Assembly (NCBI GenBank): GCA_016212515.1
Contig: JACRFZ010000035.1
Span: forward strand, 1 to 64,000
DNA: 64,000 nucleotides
Source: Candidatus Melainabacteria bacterium
GTDB lineage: Bacteria > Cyanobacteriota > Vampirovibrionia > Obscuribacterales > Obscuribacteraceae
Direction: 5' to 3'
Shown here: piece after piece, positions 8,589-16,808 of the stretch
Numbering within the stretch: the stretch's first letter is position 1
How the letters are laid out: every line of letters starts with the position of its first letter
Translations under genes and position numbers: made by a program
Notes under the pieces: generated by a model
Databases searched by the model: none
Seen by the model: only the letters and a program-made list of their open reading frames with translations
Told to the model about the DNA's origin: nothing

Positions 8589-9648
8589 GACAGGCTCCTT
8601 CTTCCAATTTCAATCTAACACCAGTTGAGGAAGCCGTCAGGCTGGCCATTACTCCCAGCGGCAAGGTCAGTTTATCGAGGGTATGACCAATCTTCATGCC
8701 GTAGACCACCGGTATGCCGAGATCACCGAGCCTCTCTCTCAAAACGGCTTCCAGTGAATGATTGAGCGTCAGGCTATTGCGCTTGCTACCGCCCGGACGG
8801 CAACCGGAACAGTCACCGACAATGATACCGCGCGCCTGAGCGAATTTACCGGCCAGTCTCAATTGCATGAGCATCCGATCGATGGCATGCGGCTCTTCAT
8901 CAACATCTTCCAGAAAGACTATGCGATCTTTAGTGTCAATCTCATAGGGCGTTCCCATTAAGCCGCGGATCAAAGTAAGACAACCACCGGTCAGTCGCCC
9001 CTTGCCCTTGCCCTCGGAAATAACCATCCGTGGTGGCGGATAGTCAGCCCCCCAGCCGTCATGGTCCTGATCACCCAGCAAGCTATCACCCAGAAATCTA
9101 TCACACGGATCCGTAAGCAAACCCATAGGATGGGTGGACATGACGGCCTTCAGCCAGTAATTGTGAGTGTAGGCGCTCTCGTACATGAGATTCAAGGTGG
9201 GACCGTGAAAGGTGACCAGTCCTGTAGCCTGATGAATGGGAATCAAAAGTCCGGTAATATCGCTGAAACCAACAAAAATCTTAGGATTGCGAGCCAGCAA
9301 ATCGAAATCAAGTTTGGGCAATAGCCTGACAGCGCCGGCCCCACCGCGCAAGGGCATAACTGCCGCTATGGACTTATCAGCGAAAAACTCATGCAAATCC
9401 TCCAGCCGCCCCTGGTCAGAGCCGGCATAACTACTGTAAGTCTCGAAGGTGTGGCGGCCCATCTTGTACTTAAGCCCCAGTCGTTCAAGCCAGCGCAGAG
9501 TAAACTGCAGATTGCCGGCCTCAAAGGTCGGCGAAGAGGGAGCAACAATACCGATGGTATCGCCCTTCTTGAGCACACGGGGCTTCAGCAAGGGTTTGGA
9601 AGCAGGCAGGGCCTGACCTAAAATTTTCGAGCCTTTTTCTTGCGACAA
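8560..9648 (-). CDS. LD-carboxypeptidase, peptidase family S66
   Basis: 362 residues beginning at TTG 9648. The motifs are intact: IGIVAPSSP near the N-terminus, PLRGGAGAVRLLPKLD, Ser129 in VGFSDITGL, VTFHGP, Glu247 in IVFLEDVDEE, and His322 in GMKIGHTLDK before LPLG. Family S66 enzymes remove the terminal D-amino acid from tetrapeptide muropeptides during cell-wall recycling, or detoxify microcin C-like nucleotidyl peptides (MccF). No signal peptide is visible, consistent with a cytoplasmic recycling enzyme. It is first in a two-gene unit with the degenerate paralogue downstream, from which it differs by an internal insertion at about residues 150-210. Confidence 0.88.
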   Translation of the reverse strand: MSQEKGSKILGQALPASKPLLKPRVLKKGDTIGIVAPSSPTFEAGNLQFTLRWLERLGLKYKMGRHTFETYSSYAGSDQGRLEDLHEFFADKSIAAVMPLRGGAGAVRLLPKLDFDLLARNPKIFVGFSDITGLLIPIHQATGLVTFHGPTLNLMYESAYTHNYWLKAVMSTHPMGLLTDPCDRFLGDSLLGDQDHDGWGADYPPPRMVISEGKGKGRLTGGCLTLIRGLMGTPYEIDTKDRIVFLEDVDEEPHAIDRMLMQLRLAGKFAQARGIIVGDCSGCRPGGSKRNSLTLNHSLEAVLRERLGDLGIPVVYGMKIGHTLDKLTLPLGVMASLTASSTGVRLKLEEGACLEKAPSSKK

Positions 9649-9801
9649 AGCGTCTTTGATGCCTCTTACAACCAGTAGCTGTTACCAGCAAATAATAAAT
9701 TGTATAACAGCAATATCTGTGAAAGTCCTAAGAAAAATAAGACTATAGCGACTGTTTCTCTCTATGACTGCTATATTTATGCACGTACAAGGGATGAGAT
9801 C

Positions 9802-10977
9802 ATGCTTGAGACAAAAGCCACCAGCCAGGGTCAAACCGGCAAATTTACGGAAGAACAGCTATCCTGGCTGAAGAAAGCTAAAGAGTTTGCCAGGCGCGTC
9901 AGCTTGTCGGAAGTCATGGCCAGCGACCGGGAAAACGTGTTCCGGCGAGACCTCTTTGAAGCAGCTTGCAAAGAAGGGATGGGCGCCCTGCCCTTTCCTG
10001 CCACCTACGGCGGCTCCGGCGGTGATTACTTGAGTTTCGCCCTTTTGAACGAGGAATTCGGCCGCACTTGCATGCCGGTAATGAGTTCCCTGGGCGTGCA
10101 TGTACTCTGTCAAGAGCCGATTTACCGCTTCGGCACGGAAGAGCAAAAGCAAAAGTACCTGGTGCCGGCAGCCAGCGGCAAATACCTGGGTGCCTTCGGC
10201 TTGACCGAACCTAATGCCGGCTCCGACACGGCCGCCATTGAGACCACGGCCAGACTGGAAGGCGACCATTACATCCTGAATGGCACCAAAACCTTCATCA
10301 CTTCCGGCGCTTCCGCCGATTTCTATATCGTCATGGCCAAACTCCTGGAGCCCGGGGCCGAAAGCAAGAAAGGCAATATCACCTCTTTCATAGTAGAACG
10401 CGGCTTCCAAGGCTTTGCCATCGGTCAGAAGTTCGATATGCTGGGCATGCGCGGCTATTCCACCTGCGAGATAGTTTTCAATGACTGCCGGGTGCCCCAG
10501 GCCAATTTGCTGGGAGCTCACGGCGAGGGACGCAAAGTAGCACTCTCCAGTCTGGCGAAGGGCAGGATTACAATCGCCGCCCAATCCATCGGCTGGGCCC
10601 AGGGTGCACTGGATGCCTGTACCGAAACCCTCAGACGTTATTATCTGGACGGCCTGACCAGCGCCGATGCAGCCGGACAGGCACTGGCCCTGGGCAACCT
10701 GGCGGTACTGACGGAGTCGGCCCGGGTGCTCACCTATCAGGCGGCGCGCCTGGTGGATGCCGGCGAAGCCTCCGTCACCCTGGCGGCCATGGCCAAGACC
10801 CAGGCCACCGATGTGGCCATGCGCGTGGCTACAGAGGCAATTTCACTCATCGGCATCGACGGTCTAAGACCCGACATTCTCATTGAAAGAATTTTCAGAG
10901 ACGCCAAGGCCGGTCAGATCTACGAAGGCACCAATCAAATTCAGCGCATGCTCATCGCCAGAGACCTTCTGAAGTAG
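9802..10977 (+). CDS. Acyl-CoA dehydrogenase
   Basis: 391 residues from ATG 9802, chosen because AAGGGA lies 7 bases upstream and the 34 codons before it in the longer frame look non-coding. FAD-dependent desaturation of acyl-CoA thioesters is indicated by AFGLTEPNAGSD and FITSGA in the FAD and substrate region, YSTCEIVFNDCRVP, KGRITIAAQSIG, and the late signature DAKAGQIYEGTNQIQR, whose Glu is the catalytic base in short- and medium-chain enzymes. Chain-length preference cannot be read. No electron-transfer flavoprotein genes are adjacent; the following membrane-protein gene starts 6 bases after the stop, suggesting one transcript. Confidence 0.93.
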   Translation: MLETKATSQGQTGKFTEEQLSWLKKAKEFARRVSLSEVMASDRENVFRRDLFEAACKEGMGALPFPATYGGSGGDYLSFALLNEEFGRTCMPVMSSLGVHVLCQEPIYRFGTEEQKQKYLVPAASGKYLGAFGLTEPNAGSDTAAIETTARLEGDHYILNGTKTFITSGASADFYIVMAKLLEPGAESKKGNITSFIVERGFQGFAIGQKFDMLGMRGYSTCEIVFNDCRVPQANLLGAHGEGRKVALSSLAKGRITIAAQSIGWAQGALDACTETLRRYYLDGLTSADAAGQALALGNLAVLTESARVLTYQAARLVDAGEASVTLAAMAKTQATDVAMRVATEAISLIGIDGLRPDILIERIFRDAKAGQIYEGTNQIQRMLIARDLLK

Positions 10978-10983
10978 GTATAA

Positions 10984-11652
10984 ATGCAAAACGACGACCT
11001 ACTAACAGATGAGAATGAGAACGGCGCGGCTGCCAATCGGCAATTACCCGCCACTACCGGTAATACTGCTCTCAAAAGCGGTCCGAACTATGAATCGACG
11101 GCTCCCCACTCTGATGAATTGGCGCTGTTGCCGGGGCAAATTTTGATAAGCGTCATGGAAAAAGTGCGCACCACCATGTTATTGGTCGGCTGGTTTTACT
11201 CTGCCCTCGGCTTTTTGCTGGCCGTAGGAGCAATCATTTTGCTTGCTCCCGGTCTCTTCTGGCTCACCGACAAGTCCAGCCCCATATTGATCAACTTTGC
11301 CCAGGTGGCTATTTCTCTGGTTTCCATAGGGCTGGCTGTGGGCTGTGTGGTGATTGCCTTCTATCATGTCAGGCTCAAGAACCAGCTCGTGGAAGCGGAA
11401 GGACTGATAGACAATATCCGAGACCGGGCTTTTATACAGATGCAAGCCACACGCTATAACCTGGAAGACCTGACGGAAAAGCTGGCTTTTCCCAAGGAAA
11501 AAAATGCCCCCACACCTTTCGACTATATCGACGTAGCCAAGAAAGTAGGTCCCCTCCTGGCTCTCTGGAACTCCAAAGAACGCAGTCTCGTTACTCTCGG
11601 TGTAGAAGGTCTTAAGTTTTACCAATCACTGAAGAAGATCCTGAACAAGTAA
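10984..11652 (+). CDS. Hypothetical protein with two membrane helices
   Basis: 222 residues. The N-terminal 55 residues are polar and acidic. Two hydrophobic helices follow at about residues 64-92 (VGWFYSALGFLLAVGAIILL) and 100-125 (SLVSIGLAVGCVVIAF), then a helical cytoplasmic tail ending in lysines. I recognise no family. It is squeezed between the acyl-CoA dehydrogenase (6 bases) and the prenyl synthase (9 bases), so it is very likely part of their operon. This suggests a lipid-related membrane role, but that is context only. Confidence 0.65.
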   Translation: MQNDDLLTDENENGAAANRQLPATTGNTALKSGPNYESTAPHSDELALLPGQILISVMEKVRTTMLLVGWFYSALGFLLAVGAIILLAPGLFWLTDKSSPILINFAQVAISLVSIGLAVGCVVIAFYHVRLKNQLVEAEGLIDNIRDRAFIQMQATRYNLEDLTEKLAFPKEKNAPTPFDYIDVAKKVGPLLALWNSKERSLVTLGVEGLKFYQSLKKILNK

Positions 11653-11661
11653 CAGAGAGAG

Positions 11662-12615
11662 ATGCTGCAAAAAGACAGACAGGCGGCTTTTGATTTCGCC
11701 CGCTATATCGACGAGAGACGTGCGCGCTTAGAAGTGAGCCTGGAGCGCTTCTTGCCGCCTGCCGAGCCGAGCAAACTCTATGAAGCGATGCGCTATTCCG
11801 TACTGTCGGGCGGCAAGCGCCTGAGAGCGGTGCTGGCTATGGCATCGGCCGAGGCGGTGCAAGCGGAGGAAAGCCTCAAGGCGGAAGACCCGGTGGAATT
11901 GGTGCTGCCCCTCTGCTGTGCCATCGAAATGGTGCATGCCATGAGTCTCATCCACGATGACCTACCCTGCCTGGATAATGATGATCTGAGAAGGGGCAAA
12001 CCCACCAATCACAAAGTCTTCGGCGAAGCCATGGCCCTGCTCGCCGGCGACGGGCTATTGATGATGGCCTCAGAAGTACTTCTCAGCCAGACCAGTAGAA
12101 AAATCGCACCACAATCTCTTCTTGATGTAGCGCTCGAATTGTGTCGTGCCACCGGCCCCAGTGGCATGGTAGGCGGTCAGGTACTAGACATGGAATTCAC
12201 GGGTGCAGCCGGTAGCGGTGCAGTAGACGAAGCAGTGGTCAGCGCCATTCACAAGAGCAAGACCGGTGCCCTGATTCGTTTTTCACTCTGGTCCGGAGGA
12301 CGTCTCCTGGGGGCTTCCGCACGACAATTGGAAAGTCTCTCCAGACTGGGAGAAATAGTTGGCCTGGCCTTTCAAATCACTGATGACTTGCTGGACATCA
12401 CAGGCAGCGCCGAAAGCCTCGGCAAGACGCCAGGCAAGGATCAGGCCAGCAATAAGGCCACCTGGATTAGTGTCTTTGGTGAAAGCGGCGCCCGCAAGAA
12501 GTTGAAGGATATGGAAGCAGAAGGAATCCAGCTCATTAAGGAGTCCGCGCTTGACAACCCTGTTTCTCCGACGCTTACGTCTTTGCTCCAGTACTCTATA
12601 AATAGAGAGAAGTGA
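11662..12615 (+). CDS. ispA: Short-chain trans-prenyl diphosphate synthase (farnesyl/geranylgeranyl type)
   Basis: 317 residues, with the two aspartate-rich Mg-binding motifs of the family. The first is DDLPCLDNDDLRRG starting at Asp99 (DDxxxxD spacing, typical of bacterial FPP and GGPP synthases), and the second is QITDDLLDITG. GGKRLRAVL near residue 50 and the GNK-like lysine region QASNKATW are also present. The enzyme condenses isopentenyl diphosphate with allylic diphosphates for quinone, carotenoid or undecaprenyl synthesis. A GAGAGAG sequence precedes the ATG. Product length (C15 or C20) is not decidable from the motifs alone. The DUF212 protein follows 75 bases later. Confidence 0.9.
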   Translation: MLQKDRQAAFDFARYIDERRARLEVSLERFLPPAEPSKLYEAMRYSVLSGGKRLRAVLAMASAEAVQAEESLKAEDPVELVLPLCCAIEMVHAMSLIHDDLPCLDNDDLRRGKPTNHKVFGEAMALLAGDGLLMMASEVLLSQTSRKIAPQSLLDVALELCRATGPSGMVGGQVLDMEFTGAAGSGAVDEAVVSAIHKSKTGALIRFSLWSGGRLLGASARQLESLSRLGEIVGLAFQITDDLLDITGSAESLGKTPGKDQASNKATWISVFGESGARKKLKDMEAEGIQLIKESALDNPVSPTLTSLLQYSINREK

Positions 12616-12690
12616 GGACTGCATTCTTAACTGCACTTCAGCCCTGATTTGAATCCGTACTAAACCGTATCTATATAAGTTGACCTGACC

Positions 12691-13227
12691 ATGGACCCCA
12701 TCTTCTTGCCATCATTACTAATTCTGGCCGACACTCTCGGCGGTGCAGCTGCAGCCAACCTGGACGGTAGAGGCTGGCAAGTAATCCTGGTCACCCTGAT
12801 GTGCAGCTCAATTGCCCAGGGGCTGAAAGTGCTAATCAAGCTCCTGACAACCGGCAAGCTTGACATGCGTATGGTCGCCACCACTGGTGGCATGCCTTCC
12901 TCTCACTCCAGTTGCACAATGGGTATGGCTGTATCCGTGGGCTTGATCGAAGGATTTAACTCTGTCTCATTTGCCATTGCCCTCTGCCTGGCTTTTATCG
13001 TTATGTACGACGCTGCGGGCGTTCGCAGAACGGTTGGACTGCAAGCCAAGGTGCTCAATAAGATGATGATCGAATTGTTTTCGGATCACCCCAAGCTATC
13101 TCATGAGCGTATTAAAGAATTCCTAGGGCATACACCCGTAGAAGTATTCGTGGGAGCGGCCCTTGGATCTTTAATTGCTCTTGGCTTCAACAACCTGGCT
13201 GTCAATCAGCATTGGCACCTGAATTAG
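12691..13227 (+). CDS. Divergent PAP2-family (DUF212) membrane protein
   Basis: 178 residues. Hallmarks of the DUF212 group, which is common in cyanobacteria, plants and Firmicutes, are the TTGGMPSSHSS motif near residue 70, MYDAAGVRRTVGLQAKVLN, and a C-terminal GHTPVEVFVGAALGSLIA membrane segment. PAP2 relatives act on lipid or prenyl phosphates, which fits its place after the prenyl diphosphate synthase, but no activity has been assigned with certainty to this branch. Several hydrophobic segments indicate an integral membrane protein. Confidence 0.85.
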   Translation: MDPIFLPSLLILADTLGGAAAANLDGRGWQVILVTLMCSSIAQGLKVLIKLLTTGKLDMRMVATTGGMPSSHSSCTMGMAVSVGLIEGFNSVSFAIALCLAFIVMYDAAGVRRTVGLQAKVLNKMMIELFSDHPKLSHERIKEFLGHTPVEVFVGAALGSLIALGFNNLAVNQHWHLN

Positions 13228-13646
13228 ATAGTTGTCAGGAAGCCCCAAAATAGCCACTTATGAGAAGATCGTAATACATGACTACTGCATCATTCTTGTA
13301 ACTTTGCTCTATAATCAAGGTCTTGGAAAGGGTTGCCATACTCCCAAGAAATCCCCCCCGGGAAGACCGAAGAGAGAAAAGCAAAAAGCTCTGGCAAGCT
13401 TTCCAAGATATGACGACCTCGGTCGTCGAGTCGAGCGGCATTAGCTACCCGGCTCAAATATAACCACAGTCTAATTTATAGACTAGGGATGTGCGTTGGA
13501 AACTTGATGGCATTTGCCATCGCAAATTAAAAGACAGTGTCTTATTTCGTACCAGTAGGGTTCCGTTTTCTGAGAAAAGGAGGAAAGGCAGAGTAAATAC
13601 TGAACGAGCGGGCGAGAGCCACTCGGGTAGCACTGCCGAAAGTTAG
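13228..13646. promoter_or_regulatory. Long intergenic region with two short palindromes upstream of the RHH-like gene
   Basis: No convincing gene is seen in this 419-base stretch. Two perfect short inverted repeats occur 10 bases apart: arms 13506-13512 and 13515-13521 (GATGGCA/TGCCATC), and arms 13531-13536 and 13538-13543 (AAGACA/TGTCTT). They sit about 105-140 bases before a gene encoding a duplicated ribbon-helix-helix-like unit, so an autoregulatory operator is conceivable (inference). The two ORFs of about 70 codons on opposite strands here have no ribosome binding site or recognisable protein character. Confidence 0.35.
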
Positions 13647-14255
13647 ATGAACACAACGGTCCAGACAACACCAGCTCCAGCCAAAGCCTCTTCCCCGAGA
13701 CGTTCGCGTTTCCCGGGCAAAGAGTCGGGTTCGGTCTCTTTCAACCTGACAGCACTCGGCCGTCAGTTGCTCAAAGAGCAAGCCGCCGCAGCGGGCGTTT
13801 CCAACGGTGACTACGTTGAAATGCTTATCCGCGAACGCGCCGGCATGCCTCCTCTGAGACTGCCCCCTCAAGCCAAGCAAACCGGCCCCAAAGGCGGTGC
13901 CAAATCTTTCTTCTTCGGAAAGAATAGAGGTACAACCACAGCCGTTTGCGTAACCCCGATGGCTCACAGATTGCTCGACGAGCAGGTAGCGGCTTCACGT
14001 ATGAGCCGTGGCGACTACATAGAGTACCTGCTTCGCGAGAAGTCCGGTCTCATTGAAGAAACCTTCACCACCTATGCTCAACAGCAAGCTGCCGCTCAAG
14101 CTCAACAAGCTGCCGTTCAGCCTGTGAGCCAGCCCGTAGCCAGCCAGACCAACTTCGCTCCCCCGGCTCAGCCGATGGTCGAAGTAACCTACGCTCAGCC
14201 CGTGATCACTCCCGTGACCCCGGTTACTGACTGGTCCGGTAACAACAACAACTAG
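13647..14255 (+). CDS. Protein with a duplicated ribbon-helix-helix-like unit and an Ala/Gln/Pro-rich tail
   Basis: 202 residues. Two similar units of about 40 residues are visible: 28-66 (SVSFNLTALGRQLLKEQAAA, then GVSNGDYVEMLIRERAGM) and 96-135 (TTAVCVTPMAHRLLDEQVAA, then RMSRGDYIEYLLREKSGL). The pattern of a short beta strand, helix, turn and helix with S-x-GDYIEYLLRE resembles ribbon-helix-helix DNA-binding repressors, here as a single-chain pair. The first unit is preceded by a basic, Ser/Pro-rich stretch. Residues 145-202 are a low-complexity tail of Gln, Ala, Pro and Asn. A strong terminator follows. The DNA-binding role is inferred from pattern only. Confidence 0.7.
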   Translation: MNTTVQTTPAPAKASSPRRSRFPGKESGSVSFNLTALGRQLLKEQAAAAGVSNGDYVEMLIRERAGMPPLRLPPQAKQTGPKGGAKSFFFGKNRGTTTAVCVTPMAHRLLDEQVAASRMSRGDYIEYLLREKSGLIEETFTTYAQQQAAAQAQQAAVQPVSQPVASQTNFAPPAQPMVEVTYAQPVITPVTPVTDWSGNNNN

Positions 14256-14318
14256 AAAGTTAGATCCACCTTACTGGTAATGGCGCCTGCGCCATATGTC
14301 TAATTTGCCCTCCTTTCA

Positions 14319-14349
14319 AAAAGGGCTCCTCCAATGGAGGAGCCCTTTT
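14319..14349 (+). terminator. Rho-independent terminator after the RHH-like gene
   Basis: A perfect 14-bp stem with arms 14319-14332 and 14336-14349 and a 3-base loop AAT. The 3' arm ends in TTTT. The A-run on the 5' arm would also give a U-run for transcription from the other side, so it may work in both directions. It lies 64 bases after the stop of the upstream gene. Confidence 0.9.
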
Positions 14350-14490
14350 GATTCCAGTGATTTACCAAATTAACTACCTGTAAGAAAGCAGTACGACACG
14401 AGGAAGCCCGCGCCTGTGAAAGGGAAGAGCCAGTTCATGGAGCGCCCGGGCAGATGTCATATAATAAGGCTTCCCAAATAGTCTATTCCC

Positions 14491-15711
14491 TTGCAAAACA
14501 CGCTGGAAAAAACCATCCCTGAGGCCCAGGTCTCGGAAAGTCTGCCGGTAAAAAAATTCTGGTGGGATGAACTCGACGGTTTGAGGGCCCTGGCCTTCAT
14601 TCTTGTTTTCTACTCCCATACCAGTGGACTTTTCTGGAAACAAAATCCCGGCAAGAACACTCTCTATCAAATCCTGCACCACACAGACACGGCCATCCGC
14701 ACCTGGGGCTGGATTGGTGTGGATCTCTTCTTTGTCCTGTCGGCCTTTCTGATCACTTCCATTCTTCTTGGGGAGAGGGAAAGAAAAGGCAAGATCAATC
14801 TCAAAAACTTCCTCGCCCGTCGCCTGCTGAGAATCTGGCCGCTCTACTATTTTTACCTGGCTGTTACCACTCTCATTTTTCCGGCGCTACTATCATGGCA
14901 AGCCAAACTGGGACTGCCGGTTTTGGCAGCACAACTAAACATGTGGAGCAGTCACATTTTATACTTTGCGCTCTTCGTGGGTAATTATGCAGTCATCAAA
15001 GACGGCGAACTGGTAACGCCCCTAAACCAACTCTGGAGCCTCTGCATCGAAGAGCAGTTCTACTTGCTCTGGGGTCTGACCATGACCATGGTGAGAAACA
15101 AAAAGATCATCTGTACCATGCTCTTTGTAGGTCTGCTAGTGGCCGGACTCAGTCGCTATCTGATTCTTTCAGGAATTCCAGCGCCCTTGACCAGCCATTT
15201 ACCGTATTACGTAAATGGCCTCACCCACATGGACAGCATTTTGTGCGGCGCCCTGACGGCCTTTGCATATAAGAAGTGGAGACCCTTCCTGGAGAGCAGT
15301 AGAATCTGTCAGAGCATTCTGGCTTTTAGCGGCTGCGCCACTATCATTAGTATCATGGTCTGGGCGCCCAAAATTGCCACCCATGACCGCAGCCTGACGT
15401 TCACTATGCTCGGCGTCAGCCTTGGCTGGACGGCTTTCCTGCTGGCCACCCTCACTTTCAAGCCTCTGAAGAGCTTCTTCAGCCGCCCCTGGCTGGTGCA
15501 TGTGGGCAAGCTCACCTATGGACTCTATATTTTCCACTATTTGATCATTTACACCCTCGCCCTAATGGTTAAGCAGTGCGACAGCACACCGTCCCCCCTC
15601 ACTTCCGTGCTCGTTCTCTGGGGTCTGGGTCTGCCCCTTACTTATCTTGCCGCCAGGCTTTCCTGGCACTTTATTGAAGAGCCCTTTATCAAGCTAAAAA
15701 ACAAGTTTTAG
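14491..15711 (+). CDS. Membrane acyltransferase, family 3 (OafA/YrhL type)
   Basis: 406 residues from a TTG start. It has the signature start of the family, DELDGLRALAFILVFYSHTS with the catalytic His, then an RRLLRIWPLYYFYL segment, LWSLCIEEQFYLLWG, and about ten hydrophobic helices, ending in WHFIEEPFIKLK. Such proteins transfer O-acyl groups, commonly acetyl, to surface polysaccharides, lipids or peptidoglycan across the cytoplasmic membrane. There is no SGNH domain in this chain; the window's separate SGNH protein at 36381-37889 is not linked to it. The start codon is uncertain because no strong ribosome binding site is visible. Confidence 0.88.
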   Translation: MQNTLEKTIPEAQVSESLPVKKFWWDELDGLRALAFILVFYSHTSGLFWKQNPGKNTLYQILHHTDTAIRTWGWIGVDLFFVLSAFLITSILLGERERKGKINLKNFLARRLLRIWPLYYFYLAVTTLIFPALLSWQAKLGLPVLAAQLNMWSSHILYFALFVGNYAVIKDGELVTPLNQLWSLCIEEQFYLLWGLTMTMVRNKKIICTMLFVGLLVAGLSRYLILSGIPAPLTSHLPYYVNGLTHMDSILCGALTAFAYKKWRPFLESSRICQSILAFSGCATIISIMVWAPKIATHDRSLTFTMLGVSLGWTAFLLATLTFKPLKSFFSRPWLVHVGKLTYGLYIFHYLIIYTLALMVKQCDSTPSPLTSVLVLWGLGLPLTYLAARLSWHFIEEPFIKLKNKF

Positions 15712-15783
15712 TTCCTTTACTACCAGGAACTTGCTCGACAGTTGCTCGACTGGCCCTAAAGTCGTTCTTGAAGAAATCACGAC

Positions 15784-16806
15784 CTATGGCAAAAGAACTA
15801 TATCTCCCTCTTCCCTGAATGAGATTGTACGCGCATCAGAGAGACCGCCGGCAAATTTTCCTGAAGCATCACACCATTCAAAACCGAAGAAGAGAGGCTC
15901 AGGACCCAAATCAAAGTTTATCTTGCCCGCATAAAGACCAGGGGCCAGGAGGGTAGCAGCTCCAGAGAGAGAAGGCAGACTGCTATCGTTTTCATCCATC
16001 CAGTCAGAGTGCAGGTAATAGGTGCCGGTTGCGCAGTCCTCTGGAGCGAAGTGCTTACGGCGGAAATCAGAGCAATTTGCTTCCTGGGCACAGAAAAGCA
16101 AGTAGAGCTTCTTCCTGCCGTTTTTGTGCCGCCAGAACACTTGCGGCACTTCCATTTGATAGAACTCCCGGGAGAGAGCAAGCACCTCATAACGACTGCT
16201 ATCCCAATCAGTGAGCGAATCGGAAGAAAGCGCAACAATAGCACCGCCGCTCTGCCAGGTCACATCATAAGCACTCTCGGGGGTGAACCTGGTGCAGACA
16301 AACATCTGAAATCCGCCATCTCTGGAAATGACATAAGGGTCCCGCCAGGCAACGCCATCCATGCCGTCCAAATTCCCCGGATTAGCAAGCAGCGGTTTGC
16401 TATCGGCTTTAACATGCCGCTGCCAGTTGCAGGCATCTGCAGATATGCACAGACCTATATGCTGAGGTCGCTGCCACTCGAGCGGCGTCCAGCGAGGCAG
16501 CTCAGAAGAGCTTCTGGAAGTATAGAAACAATAGAAGTTCCTCTCTTTCTCATCGTAAAAAGTGCTGCCACTCCAGATCGATGTATCATCCCAGCGGCCG
16601 GCTCGACTTGAAATTACGGACGAATCTTCCTGTTTCCAGCCTCCAGCGCCAAAAGATGCATGACCTATTCTAGCCAAACCGTCTTTATTGGCTGGATTGA
16701 AATTACAAAGCAACTTATCGGCGCAAAGATAGAAAAGATGAACTTTGTCCGGCGTCGCCGCAAACCAAAAGTCCCAGAAATACTGGTCTCTAGGGTGCCA
16801 AGTCAA
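15784..16806 (-). CDS. Five-bladed beta-propeller glycosidase-like protein (GH32/GH68-like)
   Basis: 340 residues from TTG 16806, 2 bases after the stop of the GHL10 gene, so the two are co-transcribed. Clan GH-J features are visible: an N-terminal WDFWFAATPDKVHLFYL strand, repeated blade starts such as DDTSIWSGSTFYD, the transition-state stabiliser motif WRDPYV, and MEVPQVFW at the place of the acid/base EC motif of GH32. The classical nucleophile motif WMNDPNG is not recognisable; DQYFWDFWFA would occupy its place. No signal peptide is present. It probably acts on fructosides or related sugars, but substrate and even activity are open. Confidence 0.65.
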   Translation of the reverse strand: MTWHPRDQYFWDFWFAATPDKVHLFYLCADKLLCNFNPANKDGLARIGHASFGAGGWKQEDSSVISSRAGRWDDTSIWSGSTFYDEKERNFYCFYTSRSSSELPRWTPLEWQRPQHIGLCISADACNWQRHVKADSKPLLANPGNLDGMDGVAWRDPYVISRDGGFQMFVCTRFTPESAYDVTWQSGGAIVALSSDSLTDWDSSRYEVLALSREFYQMEVPQVFWRHKNGRKKLYLLFCAQEANCSDFRRKHFAPEDCATGTYYLHSDWMDENDSSLPSLSGAATLLAPGLYAGKINFDLGPEPLFFGFEWCDASGKFAGGLSDARTISFREEGDIVLLP

Positions 16807-16808
16807 TT

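Noticed and set aside
9859..10584. 241-codon ORF on the minus strand
   Set aside because: Antisense to the acyl-CoA dehydrogenase, with no start signal.
13232..13444. Overlapping 70- and 68-codon ORFs on both strands in the 13.2-13.6 kb gap
   Set aside because: No ribosome binding site, atypical composition, no conserved-looking motif; both strands cannot be judged coding.
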